Origin: Candolleomyces eurysporus
Lineage: Eukaryota; Basidiomycota; Agaricomycetes; Agaricales; Psathyrellaceae
Direction: 5' to 3'
NCBI GenBank assembly: GCA_027579435.1
Contig: JANBPK010000706.1
Coordinates: 1 to 64,000 of the forward strand
DNA length: 64,000 nucleotides
Below the pieces are notes generated by a model, which was not told the DNA's origin, did no database searches, and was given only the letters and a program-made list of their open reading frames with translations. The position numbers and the translations under genes were made by a program. Each line of letters opens with the position of its first letter. Position 1 is the stretch's first letter. Shown one piece after another: positions 12,740-24,259 of the stretch.

Positions 12740-12965
12740 TCAGTATTCTTCCATAGTCCATATGTTATTGTCTTTGATAGGAGCCTTCTTTACTGTCAAC
12801 GAATGACGAGTTGTTAGCCTTCGGGATGCTTTTAAGATATTCACCCCACTTACTTTGCTCTCGAGAACCAAGGCCGTGGATAGGGACAGCAGCGCTTCCT
12901 GGTATGAAGGTCAGGAGAACGATGAAGACCGCTGAGAGGGCAGAGACAAAGGTCAAGCGGTGCAT
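12740..12965 (-). CDS. Small secreted peptide precursor, possible family member 5
   Basis: Exon 1 (12965-12854) encodes a strong signal peptide (FVSALSAVFIVLLTFIPGSA) and VPIHGLGSREQ. A consensus donor GTAAGT follows. Exon 2 (12792-12740) adds about 17 residues and ends at TGA, for 54 aa in all. It shares the two-exon signal-peptide layout of the other peptide genes but lacks a clear Kex2 site and the GK-x-P motif, so family membership is weak. Reading through the intron would give a 66-aa product instead. Confidence 0.4.
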
Positions 12966-14009
12966 GACGGTGATAACTGGTAGAGGTTCGTGGTTCTGGG
13001 GAACAAAGGTCTCTGCCCCAGCCCTTACTTTTATGTGAGGGAATTAATGGTTGACACTCGTGGCATCCTTTTACCCCTAGAATCGGTCGATACTGGATAC
13101 GTCACGAATCGTGAACCGTAATCAAAGCAAGCTTCGTGATTTGTCTCGCCAGGGCTTCGATGGTCCTCGATGTTCGGCTCTAATTCCCCGTTCGAATTCT
13201 TTTGTGTGCCCCATCGATATGGTGGTCGTCAACTCGAACGAGGATTTCAAAATTGGGCAGCTCCGGAGATTTCGAGGGACATGGAACTCTATCGCGTTTG
13301 AGAGGCTGTGAGACAGAACCCTAATTTCTCCCATGCATAGTGGGAATGAGTTGAAAGAAATGGCGAATGCTTCATTCAGTAGTGAGTTGGGAGAAGCCGA
13401 TCTTCGCCCGTTTGGTCTCATCTAGAATATAATTTATTCTACGAAGAAGGCCCAATAATGGTGCTCTACTTGGCTGCTAGAACGGCATCTGTAACAGATG
13501 CTTGGGTATCCGAATACACGGCCACAGTAAATGTTATTGTGCGAGAAGTCACACCGAGCGTTGACAAGAAGTCCCGATTCGAGGATTCTCCGAGGGAGTT
13601 AATTTATGAGTGCATGACTTGTGGGTGCACAGACATATTGAATCTCAGTGACTATTCCTGAGTATCTCCGACTTCAAGTAACCAGTGAAATTTCCATACG
13701 TTACGAGACAGGTTAGGTTCAGAGGCAGGCGGATTCACAGGCTTCTCTTCCAGGTGCATTCAAAGCAAACATTGACGAAAAACAGTTATGCCGATCGAAG
13801 ATCTCGGTGAGATTCTTCGTAGTGACACAACTTGCGAGATATTTTGACACCTAACATGATCATGGTGCCCCTCCCTAGGCAGATACCTTGACAAACCTTT
13901 CCCAAAGCTAATCTGACGATTCGGTTCCATATCCCTTAGATTTTTTGTTCTCGGTACAGGAGGATTCTAGAAGACTGAGGGTCTCAGCCATTGAGCGGTC
14001 GGGCCCTCG
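12966..14009. other. Intergenic, no gene seen
   Basis: Overlapping ~65-100 codon frames on both strands at 13111-13421, none with support. Confidence 0.35.
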
Positions 14010-14498
14010 CTAAACCTCTGCCTGTTGATCATGGCAGACGGAGAGTGGGATTTNCCCCCTTTCCAGAGTGCCCTGTGCGATATGTGAGTACGCGATCATG
14101 CTCCATGAATCATAAGCTTCAAACTCACTCGGCCCAATCCTACGATGAACCTCTTCAGGTGTGGGAGCAGCTTGTTCTACTGCCTCTTCTGAGTCAATCA
14201 AGGAGTTGAAGAGGAACGCAGGCTGATTATCATAAAGCTGGCACTCTAGTTAGTAAGCATGGACACAGAGATGTCTGCCCAAAGGTCTGCGAACAGGGAA
14301 AGATCTGTGAAAACGAGGGCAGAGATGCTGACCTTCAACTAGGTTGGAGTTGTTGTTCAGAGAGGAGTTCGAAGAAGCGCTTGTTGTCTATCTGATTATT
14401 CTTATAAGACCATGTTTGATCCAAGAATTGCATTTGGTGTATCCAAAAACGGTAGGCTACACGCAGAGCGTATACAGATACAAGCGAACTGGGGATTG

Positions 14499-15089
14499 TC
14501 AAGGAAAATCATCATTGAAATACACAGCGAGATCTTCAACTTTCGGTCTATTCCCCTCTTCAAACATTGGATTGAACACAACTGACTCGATAAGCAGCTG
14601 ATTCTCGGGCTCTTGAATTATCCAGCCACAGTTTGGGTCCGAGTCAATTGACCCAAAGTGCCTAGCTGTATGGCTCGTAGTGGGGTCTGGGACCCCGTTC
14701 CAGCTCGCTTGGGCCTTCTGACGCTCAAAGAGTCGGTGCTGTCTTCTCGGAGGTACGGTGGAAGATGTGGCGCCAGTACGAAACAAACTCAAAGCAGCTT
14801 TGAACTTCTCCGGAGTGAGAGTGTCTTCGCGGTCCCAACGAAAGTGAGGGGAGGTAACACTTGGCTGGGGAGAAGAGCCTTTTAGTGACCTTTGATCTAA
14901 AGCGTCCGTCACAAGCGAGTCCCATAATTCGTCAGATATCAATGACTCCTTGAACTTGAGTGTGTTGAGGGCAGTGACTGGGAACTGTTTGGCTGTTTCT
15001 GTTCGCGCCCATGCACGGCGTCGAGGCTTGGGGTGGTGGCAAGGAGGATGTCCTACAAGCTCCTCCAGTTCCAAATCCACAATCACCAT
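14499..15089 (-). CDS. Hypothetical protein, 196 aa
   Basis: Long uninterrupted minus-strand frame beginning MVIVDLELEELVGH. It is hydrophilic and rich in Pro, Ser and charged residues, with no signal peptide or membrane segment. A second protein-like stretch lies downstream on the same strand (about 14228-14060, including LIDSEEAVEQAAPTPEEVH) after a good acceptor. The gene may therefore extend to about 14010, where an N at 14054 obscures the frame. No family recognised. Confidence 0.5.
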   Translation of the reverse strand: MVIVDLELEELVGHPPCHHPKPRRRAWARTETAKQFPVTALNTLKFKESLISDELWDSLVTDALDQRSLKGSSPQPSVTSPHFRWDREDTLTPEKFKAALSLFRTGATSSTVPPRRQHRLFERQKAQASWNGVPDPTTSHTARHFGSIDSDPNCGWIIQEPENQLLIESVVFNPMFEEGNRPKVEDLAVYFNDDFP

Positions 15090-16198
15090 ACTTGTGTCGC
15101 AATCTGTTTATCTCTTGAGTACATTGAATCCTGCAGTCCCTTCAAGACTCACCGCTCGGAGGGCAAACAGTGGTCAAAGGACCAAGACCCGAGGGCATGA
15201 CGGACCTGAAGTGAGAGCGGCTTAGAGAAAGAGAGAGATTAGTGTTAGTTGGATCGTAAGTATAGTGTCAAATGCCACCAAGAGATAATTGCGGTCCAAG
15301 CCCAGGTGACCGGAGGTCCTCGAGTATCGGTGGCAATTGTTGATTGCAGTGATGGCATCCCGTATTAGGGTGACAATGTCCATACAATGGACACAAATGG
15401 CTCGGAAGAGCCGATACGCACCTTTACTTGGAGACCTTCCTATGTGACTGCGGGGTCCTGAGGCCTTAGGCTGAGTCAATTCTAAATGATATGATTCGAG
15501 TTAGCACACCACAAGCTTTAACTCTCGTTGCATGTTGCATACGCTCTGGCTTGAGGAATCGAGGACACAGACTCAAACCTGTCGTAAGATGGTCATCATA
15601 CAATGCATTTCGGCACTCGGGCCTCAGGCATATTTTTGGAAGCAGCTGGCCAGGGCGTTCTCGGTCGGCAATCCCGATCCGATATCTCGTCCATGACATG
15701 TTGACATCGGATGATCCGCTCAAAGCCTTCGCGCGCCTGCTTCCAAACATACAAACATAAAACATGTAGCCCCCGGCCCCTTCAATTGCGAGTTTTCAGT
15801 CGGTCGCTTTCAACCACACATCAAATTGAATGGCTAGACTATGCTACATCATGAAGATTGGTCTATTCTACCGAACGACGAAGAAACCGCTTGGCATGTA
15901 TCAGGTCAAGGACCTCCAAGAACGGACAGCATGTACTTGGCCTCCAGTAGAGCGCGAACGCCGAGCTCGGGCGCTCGAATTCATTATCCAATTTTTGATC
16001 TCCTGCATCCTTCCGACGATTCTTCACGTCGGCGCCCGTCAAAGAATGGAGCGCACCTGGCAGCTGCCAGGGTGAGCGCGGCATCTGTCCAGCCGTGAAG
16101 TATTTATTGAGGCTCTGGCTACCTCAATCCTCACAGCTGGTCTGTGTTTCCCAATAGTCCTTGCACGACGTCCGAGCATCAGGGGGAGCAATTTTCGC
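15090..16198. other. Intergenic, no gene supported
   Basis: Frames on both strands at 15466-15765 overlap each other and carry no recognisable features. The last 80 bp resemble the upstream region of the peptide gene at 8884. Confidence 0.4.
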
Positions 16199-16544
16199 AT
16201 GCGCCTCGCCCACTCGCTACTTCTCATCTGCACCTTGACTGCCTCGCTGGCGGCCTCGGCCCCTCTTCGACAAGTTTTGGAATCACCATCAAGGCCCTCA
16301 GCTGGATATGCATCTCCAAACGGAGAGGAAAGAGACCTCTTAACGAGAGACTGGGATTGGACCTCATCGGTATGTGTCGGCTTTAACATGTCGGATGGAG
16401 TTTTGTTGACCATAGACCATCTGTTAACAGGTGCGCTGGGCGACAGGCTTTGGTAGCCCAATTTTGGGAAAACGACCGCCGAAGAAAGGGGACGGAGCGA
16501 AGCCGCCACTACAGTATTCACCTCTCCGAAGAGTTCGACTTTGA
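16199..16544 (+). CDS. Small secreted peptide precursor, family member 2
   Basis: Exons 16199-16369 and 16431-16544 join in phase 0 to give 94 aa. The signal peptide is MRLAHSLLLICTLTASLAASA. The sequence then reaches DLLTR, a Kex2-like site, followed by DWDWTSVRWATGFGSPILGK and a basic tail. Exon 2 has WAT-x-F-x-SPI-x-GK-x-P, matching exon 2 of the gene at 17885 (WATTYFSPIGGKTP) despite dissimilar signal peptides. This conservation across the intron supports the splicing. A 212-codon frame on the opposite strand is judged a shadow. Confidence 0.7.
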
Positions 16545-17098
16545 AAATACCCTCGTGTAGTATCAACTTAGCGTGGGATGGTACGAAAAATGCGACTTCA
16601 CGCCGCGCCATGGCCTGTGGTGAACAGATGTGATGTAAGCAAATTGTCAGTCGAATGATGCGCCCGCTCTCAAACATTACCTTAATAATCGGACGGAAAT
16701 ACCTTGGTTTGATGGACAGTCTTCAGTACGGTGAAATCTTAAAAAAAAGCTTTTGGTAATAGTGCCGAGTGCCGAGTACAATTTAGTCTATTTGCTTATG
16801 GCCTTCCTGATAACCCATCTTTCTCTGCTGAGCAATGATATATTCAGCTCGCTACGATCATCTTAGCATCGTCTCGATTTGCTCGAACGGGTAGTATGGT
16901 GCTACGGCCTCTCCGAGAATGACTGTCCTGTCTTCATGTATACTATACGTCGTGAAGACTGATTCAGACAACAGCATTATGTCGCAATATGTAGTCATGC
17001 TGATATCATCCGCACAGTGTCACTTACACATTGCTCATACCTCCGTTTTATCCGAAGCGCTCTAGCCATTAAATCCAGGTTGTGTTAATACTCCAAGC
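16545..17098. other. Intergenic
   Basis: AT-richer than its surroundings, with a run of nine A at about 16741. No gene seen. Confidence 0.4.
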
Positions 17099-17305
17099 AT
17101 GAAGCTTATTACCGACGACGTAGGTCCCTTTCTTTTTCATCTCATTCATCTTGACATCCTATTAAAACAGGAACTCGCAGACCTCATTAAAGTCCCGGAC
17201 CAAGTCTCTTCGAAAGACTACGTCGTGATCGACGTCCGTGATATTGACTTTGTTGGAGGAAATATTCGAGGAGCAGTCAACGAGCCACTTGGACTACTCC
17301 AATGA
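17099..17305 (+). pseudogene. Truncated rhodanese/Cdc25-like domain gene
   Basis: Exons 17099-17119 and 17171-17305 encode about 51 residues: ELADLIK, then KDYVVIDVRDIDF, then GGNIRGAVNEP. This is the start of a rhodanese fold as in Cdc25/Acr2-type phosphatases. The part carrying the catalytic Cys-x5-Arg loop is absent. The frame ends within a few codons of the left border of the 17.3-kb segmental duplication. The break therefore looks like a rearrangement junction, not an assembly end. Confidence 0.65.
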
Positions 17306-17792
17306 GACTCTCTCATAGCCATTAATCTTCATTATTCAAGAAATGCGTTGAGATTTGATCAGTTGCGGTCCTCTAGGCACCTTCTGCAAAATGCTGGAAA
17401 CTTATCACCTGCATATTCCAGTAATATTTCCATGCCGTTCCGACAGGAAGCTTGCTTGTTGGGCGATTACGAATGTAGAGCGGCGATACGCCACTTGATC
17501 ACCAAAACTGGAACCGCCAGTATCGTGCTGGCATTCGTCAAGCGGAGAAACATCTCGTGAAAATTAGGCACGAGAACCTTATCATCGGGAGGAAGCGATC
17601 ACCGAGCAGAGTTGCACTACTCGGCTTCCGCGCAATAGTTTTGAGCGGATTTCGGTCATAGCATCTATCCATCAGCAGTCTGCTGTGGTTTGGTTGTGGA
17701 CATGCCAAGCAGCCCCCGGATTGCCCGATTTGTGAGTACCCCGACGTCGCCTGAGCGCTCTACAAGCCTACAACATCGGGGTGCTGGAAAGG

Positions 17793-17799
17793 TATAAAT
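17793..17799 (+). promoter_or_regulatory. TATA box of peptide gene 17885
   Basis: TATAAAT 92 bp upstream of the ATG. The duplicated copy has TATAAGT at about 23192 in the equivalent place. Confidence 0.5.
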
Positions 17800-17884
17800 G
17801 AGGGCTAGTAAATAGAGTGGTTTTTCAGATACAGCTGGACTGTACCGGAATTCCCAGAGGTTGACCTCGTAATCCACCAACGGC

Positions 17885-18141
17885 ATGTACTATCTCAAGC
17901 TTTGGTTTTTCCTCTACCTCGTTGCGGCGGCATCCTGTGCTGTCTTTGCGATTCCCATCTCACTGGAGAACGGGGGAACGGGTCTACTAAAAAGGTCGTG
18001 GCGAGACTACAGAACGGAGGTGTGTCATTTTTCGAGTGAATGATTCACTATAGGATCTGACCAACTTGGTACGATGCGCAGGGGTGGGCAACAACGTATT
18101 TCTCGCCGATCGGCGGAAAGACGCCAGTTCGGAGATCGTAG
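17885..18141 (+). CDS. Small secreted peptide precursor, family member 3
   Basis: Exons 17885-18019 and 18082-18141 (phase 0) give 64 aa. After a hydrophobic signal peptide ending about SCAVFA comes IPISLENGGTG. LLKR, a Kex2-like site, precedes a C-terminal peptide of 27 residues beginning SWRDYRTEGW and ending PVRRS. Exon 2 aligns with member 2 (WAT..F/SPI/GK-x-P). The gene lies inside duplication copy A. Its counterpart in copy B is 23284. Confidence 0.7.
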
Positions 18142-18516
18142 ACAAGATGGTGACACGCCGCTATAGCGCTATATATTTACTCTTCATATGAATATTCTCC
18201 TTGCTTATGGGAATGTATAGAAAGATTCTGGTTTTCTGTCTTGACTGCCCCATTGTGCCGGATGCGATGTCTGGCTTTGCTTGTATTTGAGGACGATGGC
18301 GCCATCGAATAGTGATTGGGTGCAGCCGGCGAGTCCCTCGTTCTCGCTCACACATTGTACTCATCTGAATGTCAATATCAACCTCGAGCCCACTGTACGG
18401 TTCTCCCCAGGAACCATTGATTGATCCGCTCATGACTAAATGCGGGTCAGGGTATGGAATAACCCGATCATAGCGGTCGCAACGTGCAGGACGTTTACAC
18501 TCTCGTTCTTCATCCC

Positions 18517-18645
18517 ATGAGCCACCTCGGCCAACCATCCGCTACGGTATCTTCCCCCCACGAACTCATTTTAAAAACCACCAGCGAGCTCCATAAAGGG
18601 AATATCTGACTCTGGCACGAGAAGCAAAGGAATCATTGAAAAATC
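18517..18645 (+). pseudogene. 5' fragment of the neighbouring F-box-like gene
   Basis: Begins ATGAGCCACCTCGGC and follows the first ~45 codons of the gene at 18806 with substitutions, a stop at 18607-18609 and indels. The similarity to the ESLKN region then ends. A short tandem duplicate in the same orientation. Confidence 0.7.
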
Positions 18646-18805
18646 GCTCACTAGGATAATGTCCGTTGAAGGGTGCTTCAGAAGTCTTGAACGCGTGCCG
18701 TTTTTGCGGCTGATGCACGACGATATTCGGATCTAACCGATCTGATCAAATGACGACATAGGCGTGGCTCTGACGGCGTTGAAAACGCTTGTTCTTCGTT
18801 CCACT

Positions 18806-20179
18806 ATGAGCCGCCTTGGCGAATCATCCCCTACGCTACCTTTCCCATACGAACTTATTGGAAAAATCACCACCGAACTTGTAGAAAGAGATTACCTCGA
18901 TAATCTGACGCCAGAGTCAGCGGAATCATTGAAGAACTGCGCACTGGTCGACAGCATCTTTCGTCTCTGTTCACAACCGCATTTGTTCTGGCATCTTGAC
19001 CTAGATGATAAGGAGAAGCTGTTTGATCGTGCATCGGCACTACTCAGTGCCTCTGAGCACATTCGAAGTATGATCAGCTCGTTGTATTTTTGTGATTGGG
19101 CTGGCTCGCGTGCGTCATTATCTCGCCTTTTCATATAAGCGACCTTCGTGACACCGCGATGCGTATTGACTGCTGACTGGCCAACCTACCCATTTTAACA
19201 GGTCCGGGGATTGAACGATGTCAAGCCCTCCTTCAATGTACCAATATAAGCCGACTATTCATAGGAAGCCGCGACGAAGGCAACTATTTGCATTGGCCGC
19301 GAACCAAAAAGGAATTCTACGCGAACCTGTTGAGCCTTCCAGAGCTTTCCCACATCTCCATCGCACAAAAGGATCTCCCTGTACAGCTACTTAGGCGCTG
19401 CCACGCACTAAATTCGCTGTGGTTCAACGGTTGCGTTTCCAATGACGACAGTCAGCTCATTGGGTTAAACAGCGCGAAGGTTGAGCTGCGAGACCTCGAA
19501 CTCAATCTGAAATCCCCACAATTCTTGCCTTTTTTGACGTGGCTCTCCAATCCTACAACATCTTTCATTGATATCCATGGCTTGCAAAGCCTCCGTGTAT
19601 ACTGCATCGTCGATAGTAAGGACCAGGCGAAGGAAGTCATGCGGGCCCTTATCCATCGATCTAAGGCGTTGCGATTTCTGTCGGTCGTCGATTTCTCCCG
19701 TGAGTGGCTACGAATTATCTCACGGCTTTTGAACGCTCGGTGTATCGATATTTACATTTTCTTCCTTTTCAGTTCTCCTCTCGCTCGACCTCAAACCTCT
19801 TGAGCACCTCAGACGTATCGAGGTGAATTTCCGCCTCACTGATGGAGAGAAAGCCCCATCTTTCATCCGGTGGCTCAAATCCTCCACATCGGGCTTGACG
19901 GGCATCGTGATCAGGGCGAACGTAGCTGAGGGTGAGCAGGTAGACCAGGAAGCCCTCCAATCTCACCACGATTGCTATATGGGATCCAACTCGCCACCGT
20001 CTCGAAGTTTGAGGGAATTCGATGATGCCTTTCGGGACGCGCAGTTAACGATTGTCGAGAATCTGCGAATAGACGCAGCGTGGTATGGCCAGCCGCATGA
20101 TCATGCTCAGTGCGTTCGGAACCATATGCCTTATTTATCATCCCAGCCATATTTCGAGGTTTTGTCGTCTCGTCGCTAG
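18806..20179 (+). CDS. F-box-like protein
   Basis: Exons 18806-19109, 19202-19699 and 19783-20179, with all phases consistent. The N-terminus LPFPYELIGKITTELV and the following LKNCALVDSIFRLCSQPHLFW have the F-box pattern used by the expanded Agaricomycete F-box families. The rest is LRR-like without regular repeats. F-box proteins normally recruit substrates to SCF ubiquitin ligases; the substrate here is unknown. The ATG at 18806 is chosen because the duplicated fragment at 18517 starts at the equivalent codon. Confidence 0.75.
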
Positions 20180-22670
20180 GCTTCAAATAGATACGACAAC
20201 GCGTGCATTTTGTACTCACAAACTCTAGGAGGGATAAACCGCTTATAGTACGTCGGCTGGGTTCTTCCCCGACAAGTCGTCCACCTAGTTCTAAGCCTTG
20301 TGTGTAACAATCAGCCTCAGATCTTTCCGATCCACTTCCCACTTCAGGCACTGTCCCTCAACTCTTGGCAACCCATGCTGTGCGCAGAGGGCATCATATA
20401 GCTTACTTTTGGATATGATGCGGATTCGGCCTTGGTATGAGCGCGTCAATGTATGAGCGCGTCAATGTATGCTAAAGTCCTGGAATCGGACCTCATATAC
20501 GCGGCACCTGGTGGGTATAGGCACGCATTAATCTTAATGAGTTAACAACCTTCGAGCCAACCCACTCAAAGCTAATATTTATTGATGTAAGATGAAAAAT
20601 AAGGTACTTCTCTGTGCACATCACCACGGCCCCTTCCTGCTCCAAGGTGTATATTCAGGCGCATTTAACCCTCGTATGTCGAGGGTCTCGTTAGCACTTC
20701 GTCTACACCACCAATGCAACCAAGTATTCCCAGGGTGAAGTTGTAAGCATGACCTGGTAGGAAGATCTTGATAGGACGTCACAAAAGTGTCAGTATGATG
20801 CGGCGGCCAAAAAGTGAAGTCTAGAGAGTCATGAATTGTCTGCAATCCATACTGAGCAACAAGTACTGGTGTGACAAGCTCAAAGCGCATCGAAATGACG
20901 CTCGATCCGTATTTCTAAAGCACTCTACCACATAATCATAATTTCATGCCTTTACAGAGTCTCGTGAGCTTCGAAGGGGCAAAGACGGGGCACTCCCGTC
21001 CTCAAACTTAGTGTGGATCAACGAATTCCTTTTCCACGGTTGAAAATGAGATAGATGAACCAAAAGCCATCGCTCATTCCTTGGCTTGAACTTTGTGGTT
21101 TCAACCTCCCCTTCTCAGTTCTCCACCCCATTTTCCTGCTTCAACAAATAGACGGTTCTTTACTTAAGTCTCGTTTTCCCAAATCTCCTTTTCAGACCTC
21201 TACTAACCACCGTCTAGTATTCACCATTGCTCAGCATTACCCCGCTTCCCTCATTGCCTCATTAGTGTTTGGATGGTGTCTGTAAGTCCCCGTATAATAT
21301 CACCCAAAATTCGTCCTGACTTCTTAACCAGCATCTGTAATCCCATTATCACCGTCTTCATACAGTTCCCCNGGGGGGGACATAGGAACTTCAGTTGACC
21401 AGGCCGTCCAACAACGGTAGATTTGTTTGCATGATGGACCATATTCAACCGCAATCGCTGACCTAAACTTGAGGCGCCCAGTTCGTTGAGAGACCGAAGC
21501 TATCAATGCAGCTGCGATCGCAATTGCACACGGAGACCAACAGTGAGCCAGTACTCACCCACATGAATTGAAGGTGCCGAGACTCCGGTGAGCAGAACTC
21601 TTGTATGTGAGCTGCAGTGTAAAGTATTGCTCCCTTCCCTCGTTAAAATATTGCTAGTGTTGTTTTGTCTTGCGTACCGTTATTTTCAGGTCAATATACA
21701 TGATTTATTACTGCTTTTCTCCCCATTATTAAATAATATCAAGTGGGAGCATCATTGGAGGAAGCAGGCGGGTATACGTTTAAATAACCCACGGATGGTG
21801 TGGGTGATTGCTCAATCAGGTCTCAAGAAGATGATGGCGAAGTCTCGCAGCAATGCGCATTGGGAAGTCTCGCGCTGATACTCGCTCTCAAAGAATGATT
21901 TTTTGTTACGGGAAATGTGGTCGAATTGAGACTTTGTGGGTGGCGCAGTCACAGGCCGCGGCTCTCCTCCCTACGATCACTCCAAAGTATTTCTAAGATA
22001 CTTGGCCACCTTGGTGGTGTAGTGGCCTCTAATCCTCCACTTACGGCGTTGAAAACATCATAATCAGATTCCCTCGCGGTGGTCATCTCAGAGTTTTTTC
22101 CACTCCTCCAGGATTGTTATTCAGGGCTATTGTTTGATCATAGTCGAAAGTGGAGAGAAATCGATGGCGTATAAATCCCAGCCCGTATAGATATCCTGAT
22201 TCTGTCTCTAAGTTTGCTTCTTGCTGAACCTTTAGCACTTCACTTATTTACAAATCGTGAAGTTGATGAACTAGATGACTCTAGCCTATGTCCTACGTCG
22301 GCACCTGGTCGCGGTCTAATGTCCCTAACATTGCGAGCTTTACCCTCGGTTGTGAGGAGGGAGGTCTGTTGATGACGCTTTTCGTGAGATGCAATTGCCG
22401 GTGCTCCACTGGGTGCAACTATTGGTTCAGTGGAGGAATCGGGAGTACCCACAGCCCCATTGTATCTGTCAAGTAAAGTCCTATCTGGTCGTGGACAGGA
22501 ATGTCCTAGTGGTAATTGACGGAAATGATGGTTGGGGACACAGGAATACGTAAGTAGTTCAGCTGTAGGTCAAAGTTCCGTCAGCTGTGATGGTGGTGAA
22601 TAACTAGTCGGAAGGCTGCTGATGTTAGTGTACAAATGTCTTCTCTTGCGCTCATGAGACTTTGACGGTC
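20180..22670. other. Intergenic, no gene supported
   Basis: About 2.5 kb. It includes a 16-bp tandem duplication (GTATGAGCGCGTCAAT, about 20435-20470), an N inside a C/G run at 21372 and an AT-rich patch near 21650-21760. Frames up to 96 codons lack support. Confidence 0.4.
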
Positions 22671-22674
22671 AGTG

Positions 22675-23910
22675 ACGAGACTGTCCCATAGCTATTAATC
22701 TTCATGATTCTGGGGATGCGTTGAGGTTTGACGCGGCCTCTTGGGCCTTCTGCAGACTATGAAAGCTCGTCACCTACATATTCCGGCGATATTTCTGTGT
22801 CGTTCCGACAGGGAAATTTGCCTGTTGGAAGATCACGAATGTGGCGCGGCGATACGACACTTGATCTTGATTAACGTAATTGACCTCAAGGTTGTAAAGA
22901 TGCCTTCTCAGGAGCCGCCATGACGGTACTGGCGTCCGTCAATCCGAGAAACATCTGGTCAACAATCAGCCATTAGAAGCCCTATCATCCGGAGTAGACA
23001 ATTGCGAGCTGAGCCGAGTTGCACTATTGGGCGCGACATAGTTTTGAGCGTACTTATTTCCGTCCTGGCATCTATCCATCATAACAGTCTGTGTTGGTTC
23101 CCCCAACCAAACCCCCGAACTGACCGATTCGTGCTTGCTCCGGCGTCATATAGGCACTCTAAGAGCCTACAACAACGGGGTGCTGGCAAGGTATAAGTAA
23201 GGGCTAGTCAAATAGAGTGCTTGTTTAACACAGCTGGACTGTGCCGCAATTTCCTGAGGCTGGCCTCGCAATCAGCAAACGACATGCATCATTCCCGGCT
23301 TTGGCTTCTTCTCTGCCTCTTCGCGGCAACATCCCGTACTATTCTTGCGATTCCCATTGTACCGGAGCATGAGGGAGTGAGTCTGCTGCAAAGATCGCTA
23401 CGGAATCGCAGAACGGAGGTGCGTCATTCTTCGAACTTATGGTTCAGTTAGGATCTGACCGACGTAGCATGACGCGCCGAGGTGGACGTCGTATCACACC
23501 TCGGGTGTGGGAAGGGTGATGTTAAAGAGAGGATAGTCGTTATAACGCTATGTATGGACATGGAAGACTCCTTGCCAAATCTGTTCATGTCTGATATTTG
23601 GTCTTGCTTGGATGTAAGGACGATGGCACCATCAAAACACGTTTGTTGCGGCAGCTGACGGGCTTCGCTCTCGTTCAATTTTGCCAAAATCTGAATGCGA
23701 GTGTCGTATATCTTGGTGAGCCCCTTCTAATGCCGATATGTATGAAGTTCTGTGAAGTTTTCATTCTATACGGACTGCATTGCCCAGTATCCTCAAAGCA
23801 TCAACCCCGAACCCTCTGTCCAGTTCCTCCAAGAACCATCGACTGATCTGCTCACCACTGAATGTGGGCCAGGGTATGGGATAACCCGATCATGGCGGTC
23901 GCAACGCACA
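22675..23910 (+). repeat. Segmental duplication, copy B (pairs with 17303-18490)
   Basis: Direct repeat of copy A, with the peptide-gene promoter, exon 1 of the peptide gene and the AT-rich 3' part in the same order. Confidence 0.85.
23284..23540 (+). pseudogene. Secreted peptide precursor, member 4 (probably broken)
   Basis: Exon 1 (23284-23418, 135 nt as in member 3) encodes a signal peptide, IPIVPEHEGVSLLQR and SLRNRRTE. After the expected acceptor at 23481, exon 2 has lost two bases relative to member 3. The family frame (WTSYHTSGVG...) is therefore out of phase, and the in-phase frame diverges. Either a recent pseudogene or a member with a different C-terminus. Confidence 0.55.
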
Positions 23911-24259
23911 GGATTGGCGCATGCTCTTGGGAGCGACGCGCTCTTTCTCACTCCTTCACGAATCCCGATCTCCCGCTGCTTGCGGCCGCTAGGACCCTCC
24001 CATTGGTAATTACGCGAACAGATGGCTACCATACTAACCGCCTCGCCTAGTCGCTCTGGGCGAGGCCCGACAGCGACCACAATTCATTCTACCCACTTCT
24101 TGATGCTGGCCAGGCATCGGCTTGATGTCGACGAAGCAGTCATTGAGCCCTGATGCTATTGGGACCGTCAAGTAGGCAGCACGGCCGTGTTTCTGAACCA
24201 GTACAAATACCCATGAATTCTGGACGATTCTCTCTATTAATCTTCCCATCGAAACGAAG

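Larger units (their letters stand above)
17303..18490 (+). repeat. Segmental duplication, copy A (pairs with 22675-23910)
   Basis: Direct repeat of about 1.2 kb in the same orientation as 22675-23910. Shared landmarks include ATTAATCTTCAT, CCGTTCCGACAGG, ATACG(C/A)CACTTGATC, the promoter and peptide gene at 17885, and GGGATAACCCGATCAT-like sequence at the right end. Divergence is moderate, with many indels. Confidence 0.85.

Noticed and set aside
16039..16677. 212-codon open frame on the minus strand
   Set aside because: It covers the spliced secreted-peptide gene on the plus strand. That gene has a signal peptide, a matching exon structure and homologues; the minus frame has no domain.
21588..21878. 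96-codon frame with hydrophobic residues
   Set aside because: AT-rich region with composition-driven Leu/Phe content, no homologue in the window and no splice or promoter support.
22014..22060. tRNA-like string GGTGGTGTAGTGG
   Set aside because: Looks like a D-arm but no T-arm consensus, anticodon stem or acceptor pairing follows.
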